Shown: one piece after another, positions 1 through 7,215 of the stretch | Numbering within the stretch: position 1 is the stretch's first letter | Layout: every line of letters begins with the position of its first letter | Assembly: GCA_028716365.1 (NCBI GenBank) | Contig: JAQUPZ010000012.1 | Coordinates: forward strand, 1 to 64,000 | Direction: 5' to 3' | Source: Kiritimatiellia bacterium | GTDB taxonomy: Bacteria; Verrucomicrobiota; Kiritimatiellia; UBA8416; YA12-FULL-48-11 | DNA: 64,000 bases | The notes under the pieces: generated by a model | The model's input: the letters and a program-made list of their open reading frames with translations, nothing else | The model's database searches: none | Told to the model about the DNA's origin: nothing | Made by a program: the position numbers and the translations under genes

Positions 1-427
1 TCATGGCCACAGCAACGGCTTGGGCGAGACACTGCTGATCGTTATCGTGATAGAACCATGTGAGCCTGTCTTTAACGCAATCGGTTGGCGATATAATCCT
101 GAGCATTCCCGTGGTCGTTTTTAGTTCATGAATTGCCTTAACGGGCTCTTCGCCAACGGCAGGGGGACCTTTGGGAAACTCGATGAATAGACCGGTGTGC
201 GGATGCTTGAAATATCGACCATTTTCTGAAAAGCCCAGGTCCTTCATTGCTTCGCGAACCTCGCTGCGCTTGGGTGCCATTAGCCCGGTGTGTATCATAT
301 CCAGGTCCATTGATAGATATTCTCCCTGGCTGTAGATTGAGACGCACGCACCGCCGGACAGGACTACATCTATACCTTTAGTGCGCAGGTGCTCTTGTAT
401 GAAAGCGGCAAGTTCTGCTCTGTCCAT
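1..427 (-). CDS. Nucleotidyltransferase-like protein, partial (runs off the left edge)
   Basis: Translating the minus strand from the ATG at 427 gives an open frame of at least 142 residues that continues past base 1. Near residues 24-43 a GG followed by a DLD (SGGACVS...SMDLDM) matches the GG/GS-x(9-13)-DxD signature of the polymerase-beta-type nucleotidyltransferase fold, as in AbiEii/MNT-like proteins. A later acidic strand (LFIEFP) could supply the third carboxylate. It starts 14 nt after the stop of the winged-helix gene upstream, so the two are probably cotranscribed. Winged-helix plus nucleotidyltransferase pairs are often toxin-antitoxin modules, this being the toxin; that role is inferred. 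No clear Shine-Dalgarno sequence precedes the ATG, which suggests translational coupling. The C-terminus is not visible. Confidence 0.72.
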   Translation of the reverse strand, partial: MDRAELAAFIQEHLRTKGIDVVLSGGACVSIYSQGEYLSMDLDMIHTGLMAPKRSEVREAMKDLGFSENGRYFKHPHTGLFIEFPKGPPAVGEEPVKAIHELKTTTGMLRIISPTDCVKDRLTWFYHDNDQQCLAQAVAVAM

Positions 428-441
428 TTTGCTGATTGATT

Positions 442-771
442 TCACAATGGTTTGCCCCGGCGTCTGGGCCTGCGTCTGTTCATTACGAGTTTTTCCTTCA
501 AGTCTTCAGGACAGAACGTCATCACCTTGACAAGAAGGTTCTTGAGTTCTGTCAGGTATGGACAACGAGGATTGAATGAATACAGCCTTGTACGTCCGAC
601 AGACTGGCTTCGGAGAATGCCTCCGGCCTCAAGTCTGTCCAATTGGTTGCGAATAGGCCTGTAGTCCACAGCGAAGAAACGTGCTATCTCGCGTGGATAG
701 CCCTCTTCGCGGACAGAAATGAACAGCAGGACCTGTTCGCAGCTTTTCGAACCAACGAGTGTTTCCAGCAT
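442..771 (-). CDS. Winged-helix DNA-binding protein, putative antitoxin/autorepressor
   Basis: This is a 109-residue protein. Residues about 10-75 read as a winged helix-turn-helix (VLLFISVREEGYPREIARFF, then a recognition helix around RPIRNQLDRLEAGGIL, then a wing SQSVGRTRLYSFN). The C-terminus is short and very basic (NRRRPRRRGK). The start ATG at 769-771 has an AGGAG 8 nt upstream (complement of 780-784). It is the first gene of a two-gene minus-strand unit with the nucleotidyltransferase. A strong palindrome with GCATCA half-sites lies 40-95 nt upstream, which suggests autorepression. It may be an AbiEi-like antitoxin or simply an ArsR/MarR-type regulator. Confidence 0.75.
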   Translation of the reverse strand: MLETLVGSKSCEQVLLFISVREEGYPREIARFFAVDYRPIRNQLDRLEAGGILRSQSVGRTRLYSFNPRCPYLTELKNLLVKVMTFCPEDLKEKLVMNRRRPRRRGKPL

Positions 772-810
772 TTGTCAGACTCCTGTTCTCTGTAATGTAT
801 GATGTCTTAT

Positions 811-865
811 GTGCATCACATGATGCACTATTTGCATCAATATGTATCAAGCCATTTAATGATGC
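811..865 (-). promoter_or_regulatory. Putative operator with repeated GCATCA half-sites
   Basis: GTGCATCACATGATGCAC at 811-828 has perfect 8-bp arms around a 2-nt centre. Further half-sites follow: GCATCA at 834-839, GTATCA at 844-849 and TGATGC at 860-865. The cluster sits directly upstream of the winged-helix gene (start 771) on the minus strand, where its promoter must be. Binding by that protein is an inference. Confidence 0.6.
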
Positions 866-880
866 AAGGCTAATCTCTGA

Positions 881-943
881 GACCCAACGACCGTCTTCAC
901 TTTCGGAGCGTTAGCGACGTAAAGTGCAAGGCGTTGTTGGGTC
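881..943 (-). other. attC-like integron recombination site
   Basis: This is a 63-nt imperfect inverted repeat. Read on the minus strand it begins with ACCCAAC (fits RYYYAAC) and ends with GTTGGGT (fits GTTRRRY). Inside, CTTGCACTTT faces AAAGTGAAG with one extrahelical base, separated from the outer boxes by unpaired spacers of 5-6 nt, around a variable centre. That is the R''-L''-L'-R' layout of attC sites, including the single bulged base on the L'' side. It lies 6 nt after the stop of the lipoprotein gene and in the same orientation, as in a gene cassette. No integrase and no second attC is visible in the window. A simple terminator-like inverted repeat is the alternative. Confidence 0.5.
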
Positions 944-949
944 ATCATA

Positions 950-1354
950 CTACTTCTCATTTCGTGAAGGAAATACTCCCTCTTTCACAAGTTGCGCATC
1001 CATTTCCGCGCTAAGAGGCATCGGCAGTGGCACGCCCTTCTTGCCTTTGGCACGGATAACATCCATCTGATACTGCTGAAGAACACGAATCTGCCGAGGT
1101 GAGAGAGGGGTAGGCGTCTGCCCGGACGCTTCTGCCTTTGCGAACACGAAATACGCCTTGATAACTTCCTCTAGTTCCGCATTCGTAACGCCGTCTGGTG
1201 GTCTTGCATTTGGGAGATGGACGAGGCAGCGTTCCTCAAGCCGGTCCAGCGCTTTCAGTTGTGCTTGGGGTTCAGAAGGAGGCACCGGCTCATGCGGGGC
1301 AGTTCGACATCCGACAAGGAGCGTTCCCAATAGAATTATAGATATGGTTTTCAT
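950..1354 (-). CDS. Small lipoprotein of unknown function
   Basis: This 134-residue protein begins with a type II signal peptide, MKTISIILLGTLLVGC, with LVGC as lipobox and Cys16 as the lipidated residue. A Pro-rich stretch follows, then a mainly helical, charged body with no family I recognise. The gene lies between an attC-like site just beyond its 3' end and a double palindrome just upstream of its start, so it could be the gene of an integron cassette. No partner gene is obvious. A membrane-anchored periplasmic location is predicted from the lipobox. Confidence 0.62.
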   Translation of the reverse strand: MKTISIILLGTLLVGCRTAPHEPVPPSEPQAQLKALDRLEERCLVHLPNARPPDGVTNAELEEVIKAYFVFAKAEASGQTPTPLSPRQIRVLQQYQMDVIRAKGKKGVPLPMPLSAEMDAQLVKEGVFPSRNEK

Positions 1355-1369
1355 TGTCCTTGGCCCAAC

Positions 1370-1422
1370 ATGGTTTAGGGAACCAGTTCCCTAAACCATT
1401 AGGTGGAACTAGTTCCCTAAAC
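1370..1422. repeat. Twin palindrome with 26-nt period
   Basis: ATGGTTTAGGGAAC (1370-1383) and GTTCCCTAAACCAT (1386-1399) form perfect 14-bp arms around CA. A second unit, GGAACTAGTTCC with CTAAAC attached (1405-1422), repeats the right half, so GTTCCCTAAAC occurs at 1386 and again at 1412. It lies 16 nt upstream of the lipoprotein start. It could be a tandem operator or a mobile-element end; the remaining sequence to 1513 shows nothing else. Confidence 0.6.
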
Positions 1423-1513
1423 TACTATATCCGTATGTCGCCATTATATGAACTTGCGGGAATCCTAACAATGGCAAACACAGAGGGATTCTAATGACGT
1501 AAGGTCTTACCCG

Positions 1514-2833
1514 TCATACGATTCCGTTTAATTTCAACCGGTAATAGGCCGATTCGGCAGGGAAAAACTGGGAGGTGTATAAGCGGTCATAGCGGTAATG
1601 GCGAATTACCTTGAGAATGGCCGGCGCGTGTTGCCGCAGTACCGCTGGATCGGGGCAAAGCGTGATTACCCACGCAGCGAATAGCGGCTCGCGCATATAC
1701 TGGATCTCGTATACACGTCGTGGTGAAAGGGAATCAAGCAGGAGAAGTTGTTTCTTGGCCAGATCGATTGCTTCACGTACGGTTTTCTGCTTGTGCCACA
1801 GCGAGTTCAGCTCGCGCCAGTCGAGAAGAAATTTCTGCTTGTCGTTGTTGTCGAATTGCTCGGCCAATGGAAGGCTTTCTACGGCGACCTCCGCACTTGC
1901 CTTGAGGCCCTGCTCATATGCGGCTTTAAGCTTGGGATCGTTCTCCATTTCCCATAGTCCGCGGAGTCCGGCGACGCCCGGACAGTGCGTCCACGTGTGG
2001 TAGATTTTCAGGGTTGAGATCATGCCTTTTGCGCAGATTTCGAGCCGGCTTGCTTTGCCCTTTGGGTTCTTCTCAGCGATGGTCTGCCGGTAGAGATCTT
2101 CCCAGCGACTATCGCCGCTCACATCTGCCGCCATTTTGATAAAGAAAAGCAGACGCGAAGCACCCTGCCAGTCAAAGCTGGAAAATCCACCGAAGTAATC
2201 GAACGGTGGCCGGTCAGCCGGGACCTTCCACTTGTGGCTGTGCAAAGCCTCTACAGTCTCAATGATCTTGGCCTTTATCTGCCGGCATTCGGCTTCGTCG
2301 GGAATCCCGCTGCGTACATAGCGCCACATGCCGTCAAGCCAGGGCATGGCCTGGTCATTCGAACTGAGGGGGTAATGTTCACTGCCATCAGCGGTCAAAC
2401 CACGGGCGAGAAAACCTTTTGTCTGGCCTACCGTCGCGAGTTTCATAAGGCCCGTGGCGATACGATGTGCCTTCTCGCGGTCTTCGGCCTTTTTGGTGAT
2501 CATCCAGCGGTGGATGGCCGCCTCCATGTACATCCCGCCGAACATTGAGCCATCCGTGATTGAAATGTCCCACGACAATGCATTCGGTTTATTTGCACGA
2601 CATTCTTCAGGGGTTGGTATAACCACATTTCCATCAAAGTCAGCATGGTCATAGAACGTGTTCCACCTGGGGTCAATGAACCGCCGCCAAATTTCGAGGT
2701 GTGCTTTTTCAATGGCGGTCTCAGCGGTATCGTCCGCAGGAATCGCGTGCAGAATGGCCGGAAACTGTGTGGCCAGCGCGAACGTGGCAGTACGCTGAAG
2801 GAACTGACGGCGTGAATGCATGTCAGTATTCAT
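1514..2833 (-). CDS. Tat-exported alpha-helical protein, unknown function
   Basis: This 439-residue protein starts with a twin-arginine signal (HSRRQFLQR followed by a hydrophobic stretch to about residue 30). The rest is helix-rich with aromatic and Trp-rich turns (DISITDGSMFGG, PWLDGMWRYV, FGGFSSFDWQGA) like those of alpha/alpha-barrel glycosidases and polysaccharide lyases, but I cannot name a family and no catalytic motif stands out. It is the second gene of a minus-strand pair, 11 nt after the DUF1080 gene, so both probably act on the same periplasmic substrate. A second ATG at codon 5 would still keep the twin arginine. Confidence 0.72.
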   Translation of the reverse strand: MNTDMHSRRQFLQRTATFALATQFPAILHAIPADDTAETAIEKAHLEIWRRFIDPRWNTFYDHADFDGNVVIPTPEECRANKPNALSWDISITDGSMFGGMYMEAAIHRWMITKKAEDREKAHRIATGLMKLATVGQTKGFLARGLTADGSEHYPLSSNDQAMPWLDGMWRYVRSGIPDEAECRQIKAKIIETVEALHSHKWKVPADRPPFDYFGGFSSFDWQGASRLLFFIKMAADVSGDSRWEDLYRQTIAEKNPKGKASRLEICAKGMISTLKIYHTWTHCPGVAGLRGLWEMENDPKLKAAYEQGLKASAEVAVESLPLAEQFDNNDKQKFLLDWRELNSLWHKQKTVREAIDLAKKQLLLLDSLSPRRVYEIQYMREPLFAAWVITLCPDPAVLRQHAPAILKVIRHYRYDRLYTSQFFPAESAYYRLKLNGIV

Positions 2834-2844
2834 GATTGCAGGAA

Positions 2845-3594
2845 TTATAACGTCTTGATCTTTATGTTGCGGTACGAAACTGTATCGTTATGGTCCTGGA
2901 TAAGTATCCGGCCTTCAGGAAATTCACCAAAGCCCTTGTTGTTCTTGAACTTGCTTTTTGCAACCACCTCTTTGAATTCAGGGGAGCCGCGTTCGAACTC
3001 AACAACTTTTTCGCCATTGAGCCAGTGTTCGACATGTTTGCCTTTGACGAGTATGCGCGCTTCATTCCATTCGCCGACAGGTTTGACCGTTTTGTTTGCG
3101 GATGCTGTTATAAGATCATAAAGCGAACCCAGCGTATGGTTGCCGGCAGTACCCTTTTGAGCGTCGGGATGGACTGCATCATCAAGTATCTGGTATTCGA
3201 GCCCGAGTCCTGCTTTTTTCTCCCTCGCGACATCTTCATCAATGAAATATTTGACACCGCTGTTGGCGCCTCTGGTTAATTTGAATTCAAGTTTCAGATC
3301 AAAATTTGAAAATTTGTCTACGGTGACAATATCGCCGCCGATCTTGCCAAGGACTGTTAGAACGCCGTCCTTGATGTCCCAGCCTTTTTCGGGGAAGGTA
3401 TCGGCTTTGATGGATTTCCAGCCGGCGCCGGTTTTGCCGTCCCAGAGGAGTTTCCAGCCGTCCGCCTTTTCTTTTTCGGTCAGGGTGTTGGGCTCTGTGC
3501 TGAATGAACATGGCTCGGCTGCCCTGACTGTGAGGTATGCTGCGGTTGAGAGAATCAGGGTTAGAACGATATATTTTGTGAGGTTTGTTTTCAT
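2845..3594 (-). CDS. DUF1080 (3-keto-disaccharide hydrolase-type) secreted protein
   Basis: The product has 249 residues with an N-terminal signal peptide (MKTNLTKYIVLTLILSTAAYLTVRAAEP). The body has the DUF1080 features: WKLLWDGKTGAGWK near the start, GWDIKDGVLTVLG, FDLKLEFKLTRGANSGVKYF, LEYQILDD, GEWNEARILVKGKHVEHWLNG and GRILIQDH near the C-terminus. The family is a concanavalin/GH16-like jelly roll; characterised members hydrolyse 3-keto-glycosides. The ATG at 3594 was chosen because it opens a clean signal peptide; upstream in-frame TTG codons would add an unlikely leader. It heads the operon with the helical Tat protein. The promoter must lie near giant hairpin copy 1, which begins about 60 bp upstream. 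Confidence 0.85.
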   Translation of the reverse strand: MKTNLTKYIVLTLILSTAAYLTVRAAEPCSFSTEPNTLTEKEKADGWKLLWDGKTGAGWKSIKADTFPEKGWDIKDGVLTVLGKIGGDIVTVDKFSNFDLKLEFKLTRGANSGVKYFIDEDVAREKKAGLGLEYQILDDAVHPDAQKGTAGNHTLGSLYDLITASANKTVKPVGEWNEARILVKGKHVEHWLNGEKVVEFERGSPEFKEVVAKSKFKNNKGFGEFPEGRILIQDHNDTVSYRNIKIKTL

Positions 3595-3654
3595 AGTGGT
3601 TGGATTTATATACCTTCCCGGTTTTCCGCGCAATCATGAAAGTGTTATCTCGGA

Positions 3655-3835
3655 ATTGTGCATTTCACAAGAACCCCTTTTGCGTGATACACGGCCGACA
3701 GGTTCGTTGTTGCGGGACGTCGCGTATACGTATACAGCGACGCCCGCAACGCCTGCCTGTCGTTGTGTCTGACGCAAAATCGTTTCTCGGGGCAATGAAA
3801 TGCACAATCTGGTTCACATCGTTCCGAAACGGAAC
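3655..3835. repeat. Giant structured hairpin element, copy 1, with tail hairpin
   Basis: Nested stems: ATTGTGCATTTC (3655-3666) pairs with GAAATGCACAAT (3797-3808); TTTTGCGT (3678-3685) with ACGCAAAA (3772-3779); CGACAGG (3696-3702) with CCTGTCG (3756-3762); GTTGCGGG (3709-3716) with CCCGCAAC (3743-3750); CGTCGC with GCGACG. The tip GTATACGTATAC is self-complementary. A tail GTTCACATC leads into the hairpin GTTCCG-AAA-CGGAAC (3821-3835). It lies in the intergenic space between the divergent DUF1080 and GH29 genes. No ORF in the window is attached to it. Confidence 0.85.
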
Positions 3836-3852
3836 GAATTCAGATAGGTAAT

Positions 3853-4116
3853 CTGACACAAAATCATTCCTTGAAGAGTTGAAATGCGTGTCACGTTTAC
3901 ACGCCATGAAACATGGCGATTTTGAACGCCGGCGTCTTCAGGGAAATGAAATGCGAGACATGTTTCCACGCCATGAAGCATGGCGACTTGAAAATTGGAA
4001 GAGGAGGAACTTCCTGTAGTTTTACGTTGTCAGCGCGGTATCTGATTCAAAATCCTTTCTCGAAGAGTCAAAATACACAACACGTTTATTACGTTATCCC
4101 GCGTTTTGCTGGATAA
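3853..4116 (+). repeat. Three tandem right-half units of the hairpin element
   Basis: Three further units resemble only the right half plus tail of copy 1: 3853-3918 (tail hairpin CGCCATG-AAA-CATGGCG at 3902-3918), about 3935-3985 (tail hairpin 3969-3985) and 4041-4116 (tail stem TTATCC/GGATAA). Each carries the pattern CTGAnnCAAAATC, then GAAATGC or similar, then a GTTTACA-like lead into a hairpin. The unit size is about 70-100 nt. The last 40 nt before 4173 contain only a short CACTTCGAAGTG palindrome. Confidence 0.7.
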
Positions 4117-4172
4117 GTGATCACTTGCCTTGCAACGTGGCATCACTTCGAAGTGGGATAAATTCAGGAATT

Positions 4173-4206
4173 CCTCGCCCTTGAGGGGAGAGGATTCAGG
4201 TGAGGG
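4173..4206 (+). repeat. Dispersed 34-nt repeat, copy 1
   Basis: The reverse complement of this stretch (beginning CCCTCACC and ending AAGGGCGAGG) matches 52167-52200 at about 30 of 34 positions. It contains an internal dyad (CCTCGCCCTTGAGGGGAGAGG). It lies about 100 bp upstream of the first GH29 gene. Confidence 0.6.
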
Positions 4207-4305
4207 TGATGAATATAGCAACGCGGCCTTTGTCGGAAGCCTACCATTGAACTTTTGTGGCTAGAGTGATAGGGTGCGTTTATACATAAGGAAAGGAATG
4301 TGGTT

Positions 4306-5703
4306 ATGCGAAGAATTATTGTAATGGTTGCTTTGTTGTGTGCGTTTGTTGCCGGTGCTGCCGAAACTCCGTCTATCCCTGCGGAAACAAAGGAACAGCC
4401 CTTCGACAAAGCTCAGGGCGAGAAAGATGCACGGATGAAGTGGTTTCGCGAAGCACGGTTCGGTCTGTTTATTCACTGGGGTGTCTATTCGGTGCCCGCC
4501 GGTGAATGGAAAGACAAGAAGGATTACGGGGAGTGGTTCCTCGAACAAACCAAGATGCCGGTTTCCGAGTACAAAAAGTTTGCGAAAGAATTCAACCCGG
4601 TAAAATTTGATGCGAAAGAATGGGTGCGTATCGCAAAGGATGCCGGAATGAAATACATTGTCATTACCAGCAAGCACCACGATGGTTTCGGCATGTTCCG
4701 GTCGGACATGACGGACTGGTGCATCAAGTCCACGCCTTTCCAGCGCGATCCGCTGAAAGAACTGGCCGATGCCTGTAAAGATGCGGGGATCAAATTCTGT
4801 TTCTATCATTCCATCATGGACTGGCATCACCCGGACTGGGGTCAGCTCCGCAAGTGGAATGACCTTGCCAAGGGCGAGCCAAACATGGACCGCTATACCG
4901 AATACATGAAGGGCCAGTTGAAAGAACTGCTCACACGCTATGGGCCGATTGGTATCGTATGGTTTGACGGCGAATGGGAGAAGCCATGGACGCACGAACG
5001 CGGAGTGGATCTGTATAACTATTGCCGCAGTCTTCAACCGGACACAATAGTGAACAACCGGGTCGGCAAGGGGCGCGCGGGTATGAGTGGTATGGACAAG
5101 GACAAGGGGGTCGGTGACTATGGAACGCCTGAACAGGAAATTCCTCCGACAGGTTTCGGTGCCGGTGTTGACTGGGAATCGTGCATGACGATGAACGGTC
5201 ACTGGGGTTACAACAAGTACGACCAGAAATGGAAATCAACAGAGACACTTGTGCGCAACCTGATCGACTGTGCAAGCAAGGGAGGAAATTACCTGTTGAA
5301 CGTGGGGCCAACTTCGGAAGGATTGATTCCGAGTCCGTCGATTGAACGTTTGGCGGAGATGGGCAAGTGGATGAAGGTCAATGGTGAGTCAATTTACGGG
5401 ACACAGGCGAGTCCGTTTGTAAAGACACCGTGGGGGCGTTGCACACGAAAGGCAATAAACAGCAGAAAGACAAAGATTTACCTGCATGTTTATAACTGGC
5501 CGGCAGACGGCAAACTTGTGATACCCGGCTTGAAGAACAAGGTTAAACGAGCCTCTCTCCTTGCTGATGGCAAAGCGCTCAAGGTAAAGGCTGAAGATAG
5601 TAGTATTTCAATCACGGTACCGAGCGAAATGCCTGACAAGATTGCCACTGTAATTGTGCTCGATGTCAAAGGCGAGCCCCGAGTTGTGGTAAATAATCCG
5701 TAA
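4306..5703 (+). CDS. Alpha-L-fucosidase, GH29 (1)
   Basis: This secreted protein of 465 residues has a signal peptide MRRIIVMVALLCAFVAGAAE. The GH29 barrel is clear: ARFGLFIHWGVYSVP, the KHHDGF motif, FYHSIMDWHHPDW, and GIVWFDGEW, whose Asp (D221) sits where the GH29 nucleophile belongs. The barrel closes with GGNYLLNVGPTSEGLI, and a C-terminal beta domain starts near residue 375. The ATG at 4306 follows AAGGAAAGG by 9 nt; an in-frame GTG at 4300 is less likely. It removes terminal alpha-L-fucose from glycans in the periplasm or outside the cell. Three more genes of the same orientation follow with gaps of 37-120 nt, consistent with an operon to 11277. Confidence 0.92.
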   Translation: MRRIIVMVALLCAFVAGAAETPSIPAETKEQPFDKAQGEKDARMKWFREARFGLFIHWGVYSVPAGEWKDKKDYGEWFLEQTKMPVSEYKKFAKEFNPVKFDAKEWVRIAKDAGMKYIVITSKHHDGFGMFRSDMTDWCIKSTPFQRDPLKELADACKDAGIKFCFYHSIMDWHHPDWGQLRKWNDLAKGEPNMDRYTEYMKGQLKELLTRYGPIGIVWFDGEWEKPWTHERGVDLYNYCRSLQPDTIVNNRVGKGRAGMSGMDKDKGVGDYGTPEQEIPPTGFGAGVDWESCMTMNGHWGYNKYDQKWKSTETLVRNLIDCASKGGNYLLNVGPTSEGLIPSPSIERLAEMGKWMKVNGESIYGTQASPFVKTPWGRCTRKAINSRKTKIYLHVYNWPADGKLVIPGLKNKVKRASLLADGKALKVKAEDSSISITVPSEMPDKIATVIVLDVKGEPRVVVNNP

Positions 5704-5740
5704 TAATTCAAAAGTTTGTCCTTGTTTTTGAACTGGAAAA

Positions 5741-7117
5741 ATGAACAAGCGACTGATCATAACATTGATAAGCGGTATGTTTTTTGTTGGTGTGGCAGGA
5801 GCGGCGGAGCAGTTGGTATTACCGACAGCAGAAACGTTTGAACAGCGCGATGCCCGCCTGCGGTGGTGGCGAGAGGCGCGGTTTGGAATGTTCATCCACT
5901 GGGGTCCATCCAGCTTAAGCGGTAAGGAAATCAGCTGGTCACGCATCGGCCATCCACATGATCATAAGGGGCTGGAAACGGTGCCACCGGAAGAATATGA
6001 CAACCTCTACAAGCGGTTTAATCCAGTCAAATTCAATGCGGATTCGTGGATGCAGTTGGCAAAAGATGCTGGTATGAAGTATGTTGTTTTCATTACCAAG
6101 CACCATGATGGTTTTTCGATGTGGCCGACCAAATTGCGGGCTGATTATAGTATTTCTGCCACACCGTTCCAGAGGGACATCTGTCGCGAGATTGCAGATG
6201 CCGCCCATAAACATGGGCTGAAACTTGGTTGGTACTATTCCACTCGTGATTGGACCCATCCTGATTATCTGGTTGGTGACAATCGCAAATATGACAAGTT
6301 TTACCAGGGACAGGTACGTGAGCTTCTTTCGAACTATGGTCGTGTGGATATGTTGTGGTTTGATCATGTAGCCGGAAAATGGGGTGATTATCGTTTTCAG
6401 GAGTTGTTCGAGATGATCTACCGGCTCCAGCCGGGGATTCTTGTCAATGACCGCGCCGCAAAGTTTATCCGCAAAACTTCGGATGAACCAGCGGCAGATT
6501 TACGTAAGCTTGTCCGTGGCGATTTCGATACACCGGAACAGAAAATTGGGAAATTTCAGAATGACCGTCCATGGGAATCGTGTGTGACGCTGACCCAGTG
6601 TAAAGATGGTGGAGGATGGTCTTATCGGCCTGATGGGCGTACCCGCAGTTTCGAAGAATGCGTAAGAATGCTGGTTAGCTGTACCTCTGGTGACGGCAAC
6701 CTTTTACTAAACGTGGGACCATTACCGACAGGTGAAATTGCCGCTGATCAACAGGAGATTCTGCTGAAGATGGGCCAGTGGTTGGCGCGGTACGGCGAGA
6801 GCATTTATGATACCCGTGGTGGTCCTTTTCGAAACGGTGATTGGGGAGGGGCCACCTTCCGGGAAAAAACAATTTACCTTCACATAGTGAAATGGAATGG
6901 TGACAGAATGCGATTACCACCGCTGAAAGCGAAAATATCTCGTATTGCCGCTCTCACTGGTGGAACTCCGACATTTGAGCAGAATACGAAAGATATAACC
7001 GTTGTTCTGTCGCTTCATCAGCAGGATATAATCGACAGCATTATCAAGCTGGAGCTTGATGCGCCGGTTGCTGATGAGTTTGTCAACGGTAAACCGCTGG
7101 ATTGCGCTGGTTTGTAA
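5741..7117 (+). CDS. Alpha-L-fucosidase, GH29 (2)
   Basis: This 458-residue secreted paralogue has a signal peptide MNKRLIITLISGMFFVGVAGAAEQ. Motifs: ARFGMFIHWGPSSLSG, ITKHHDGFSMW, LGWYYSTRDWTHPDY, and VDMLWFDHVAG with the predicted nucleophile D208. The block FDTPEQKIG...DRPWESCVTL and GNLLLNVGPLPTGEI are as in fucosidases. It is closer to the fifth copy (34252) than to the first in the loop GPVSITGHE/GPSSLSGKE and the DTPEQ block, so the paralogues are not a simple tandem duplication. It starts 37 nt after GH29 (1). The C-terminal beta-sandwich is retained (about residues 365-458). Confidence 0.92.
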   Translation: MNKRLIITLISGMFFVGVAGAAEQLVLPTAETFEQRDARLRWWREARFGMFIHWGPSSLSGKEISWSRIGHPHDHKGLETVPPEEYDNLYKRFNPVKFNADSWMQLAKDAGMKYVVFITKHHDGFSMWPTKLRADYSISATPFQRDICREIADAAHKHGLKLGWYYSTRDWTHPDYLVGDNRKYDKFYQGQVRELLSNYGRVDMLWFDHVAGKWGDYRFQELFEMIYRLQPGILVNDRAAKFIRKTSDEPAADLRKLVRGDFDTPEQKIGKFQNDRPWESCVTLTQCKDGGGWSYRPDGRTRSFEECVRMLVSCTSGDGNLLLNVGPLPTGEIAADQQEILLKMGQWLARYGESIYDTRGGPFRNGDWGGATFREKTIYLHIVKWNGDRMRLPPLKAKISRIAALTGGTPTFEQNTKDITVVLSLHQQDIIDSIIKLELDAPVADEFVNGKPLDCAGL

Positions 7118-7215
7118 GAGTTAAAATCGTGCATATCTAAAGTAAGATGGTGTATGGACGGAAAAATCCTGCCGTACTAATTTTCCCGATACATAGTCCA
7201 CACAGGAGGAAAATC

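Noticed and set aside
3853..4116. CRISPR-like array of tandem repeats
   Set aside because: Units are diverged, contain hairpins of different sequence, lack uniform spacers, and no cas gene is nearby.
4261..5202. Open frame of 313 codons on the minus strand opposite the first GH29 gene
   Set aside because: It is antisense to a gene with intact GH29 motifs, has no recognisable family, no ribosome site and an unnatural His/Arg/Phe-rich composition; it is a codon-bias shadow.
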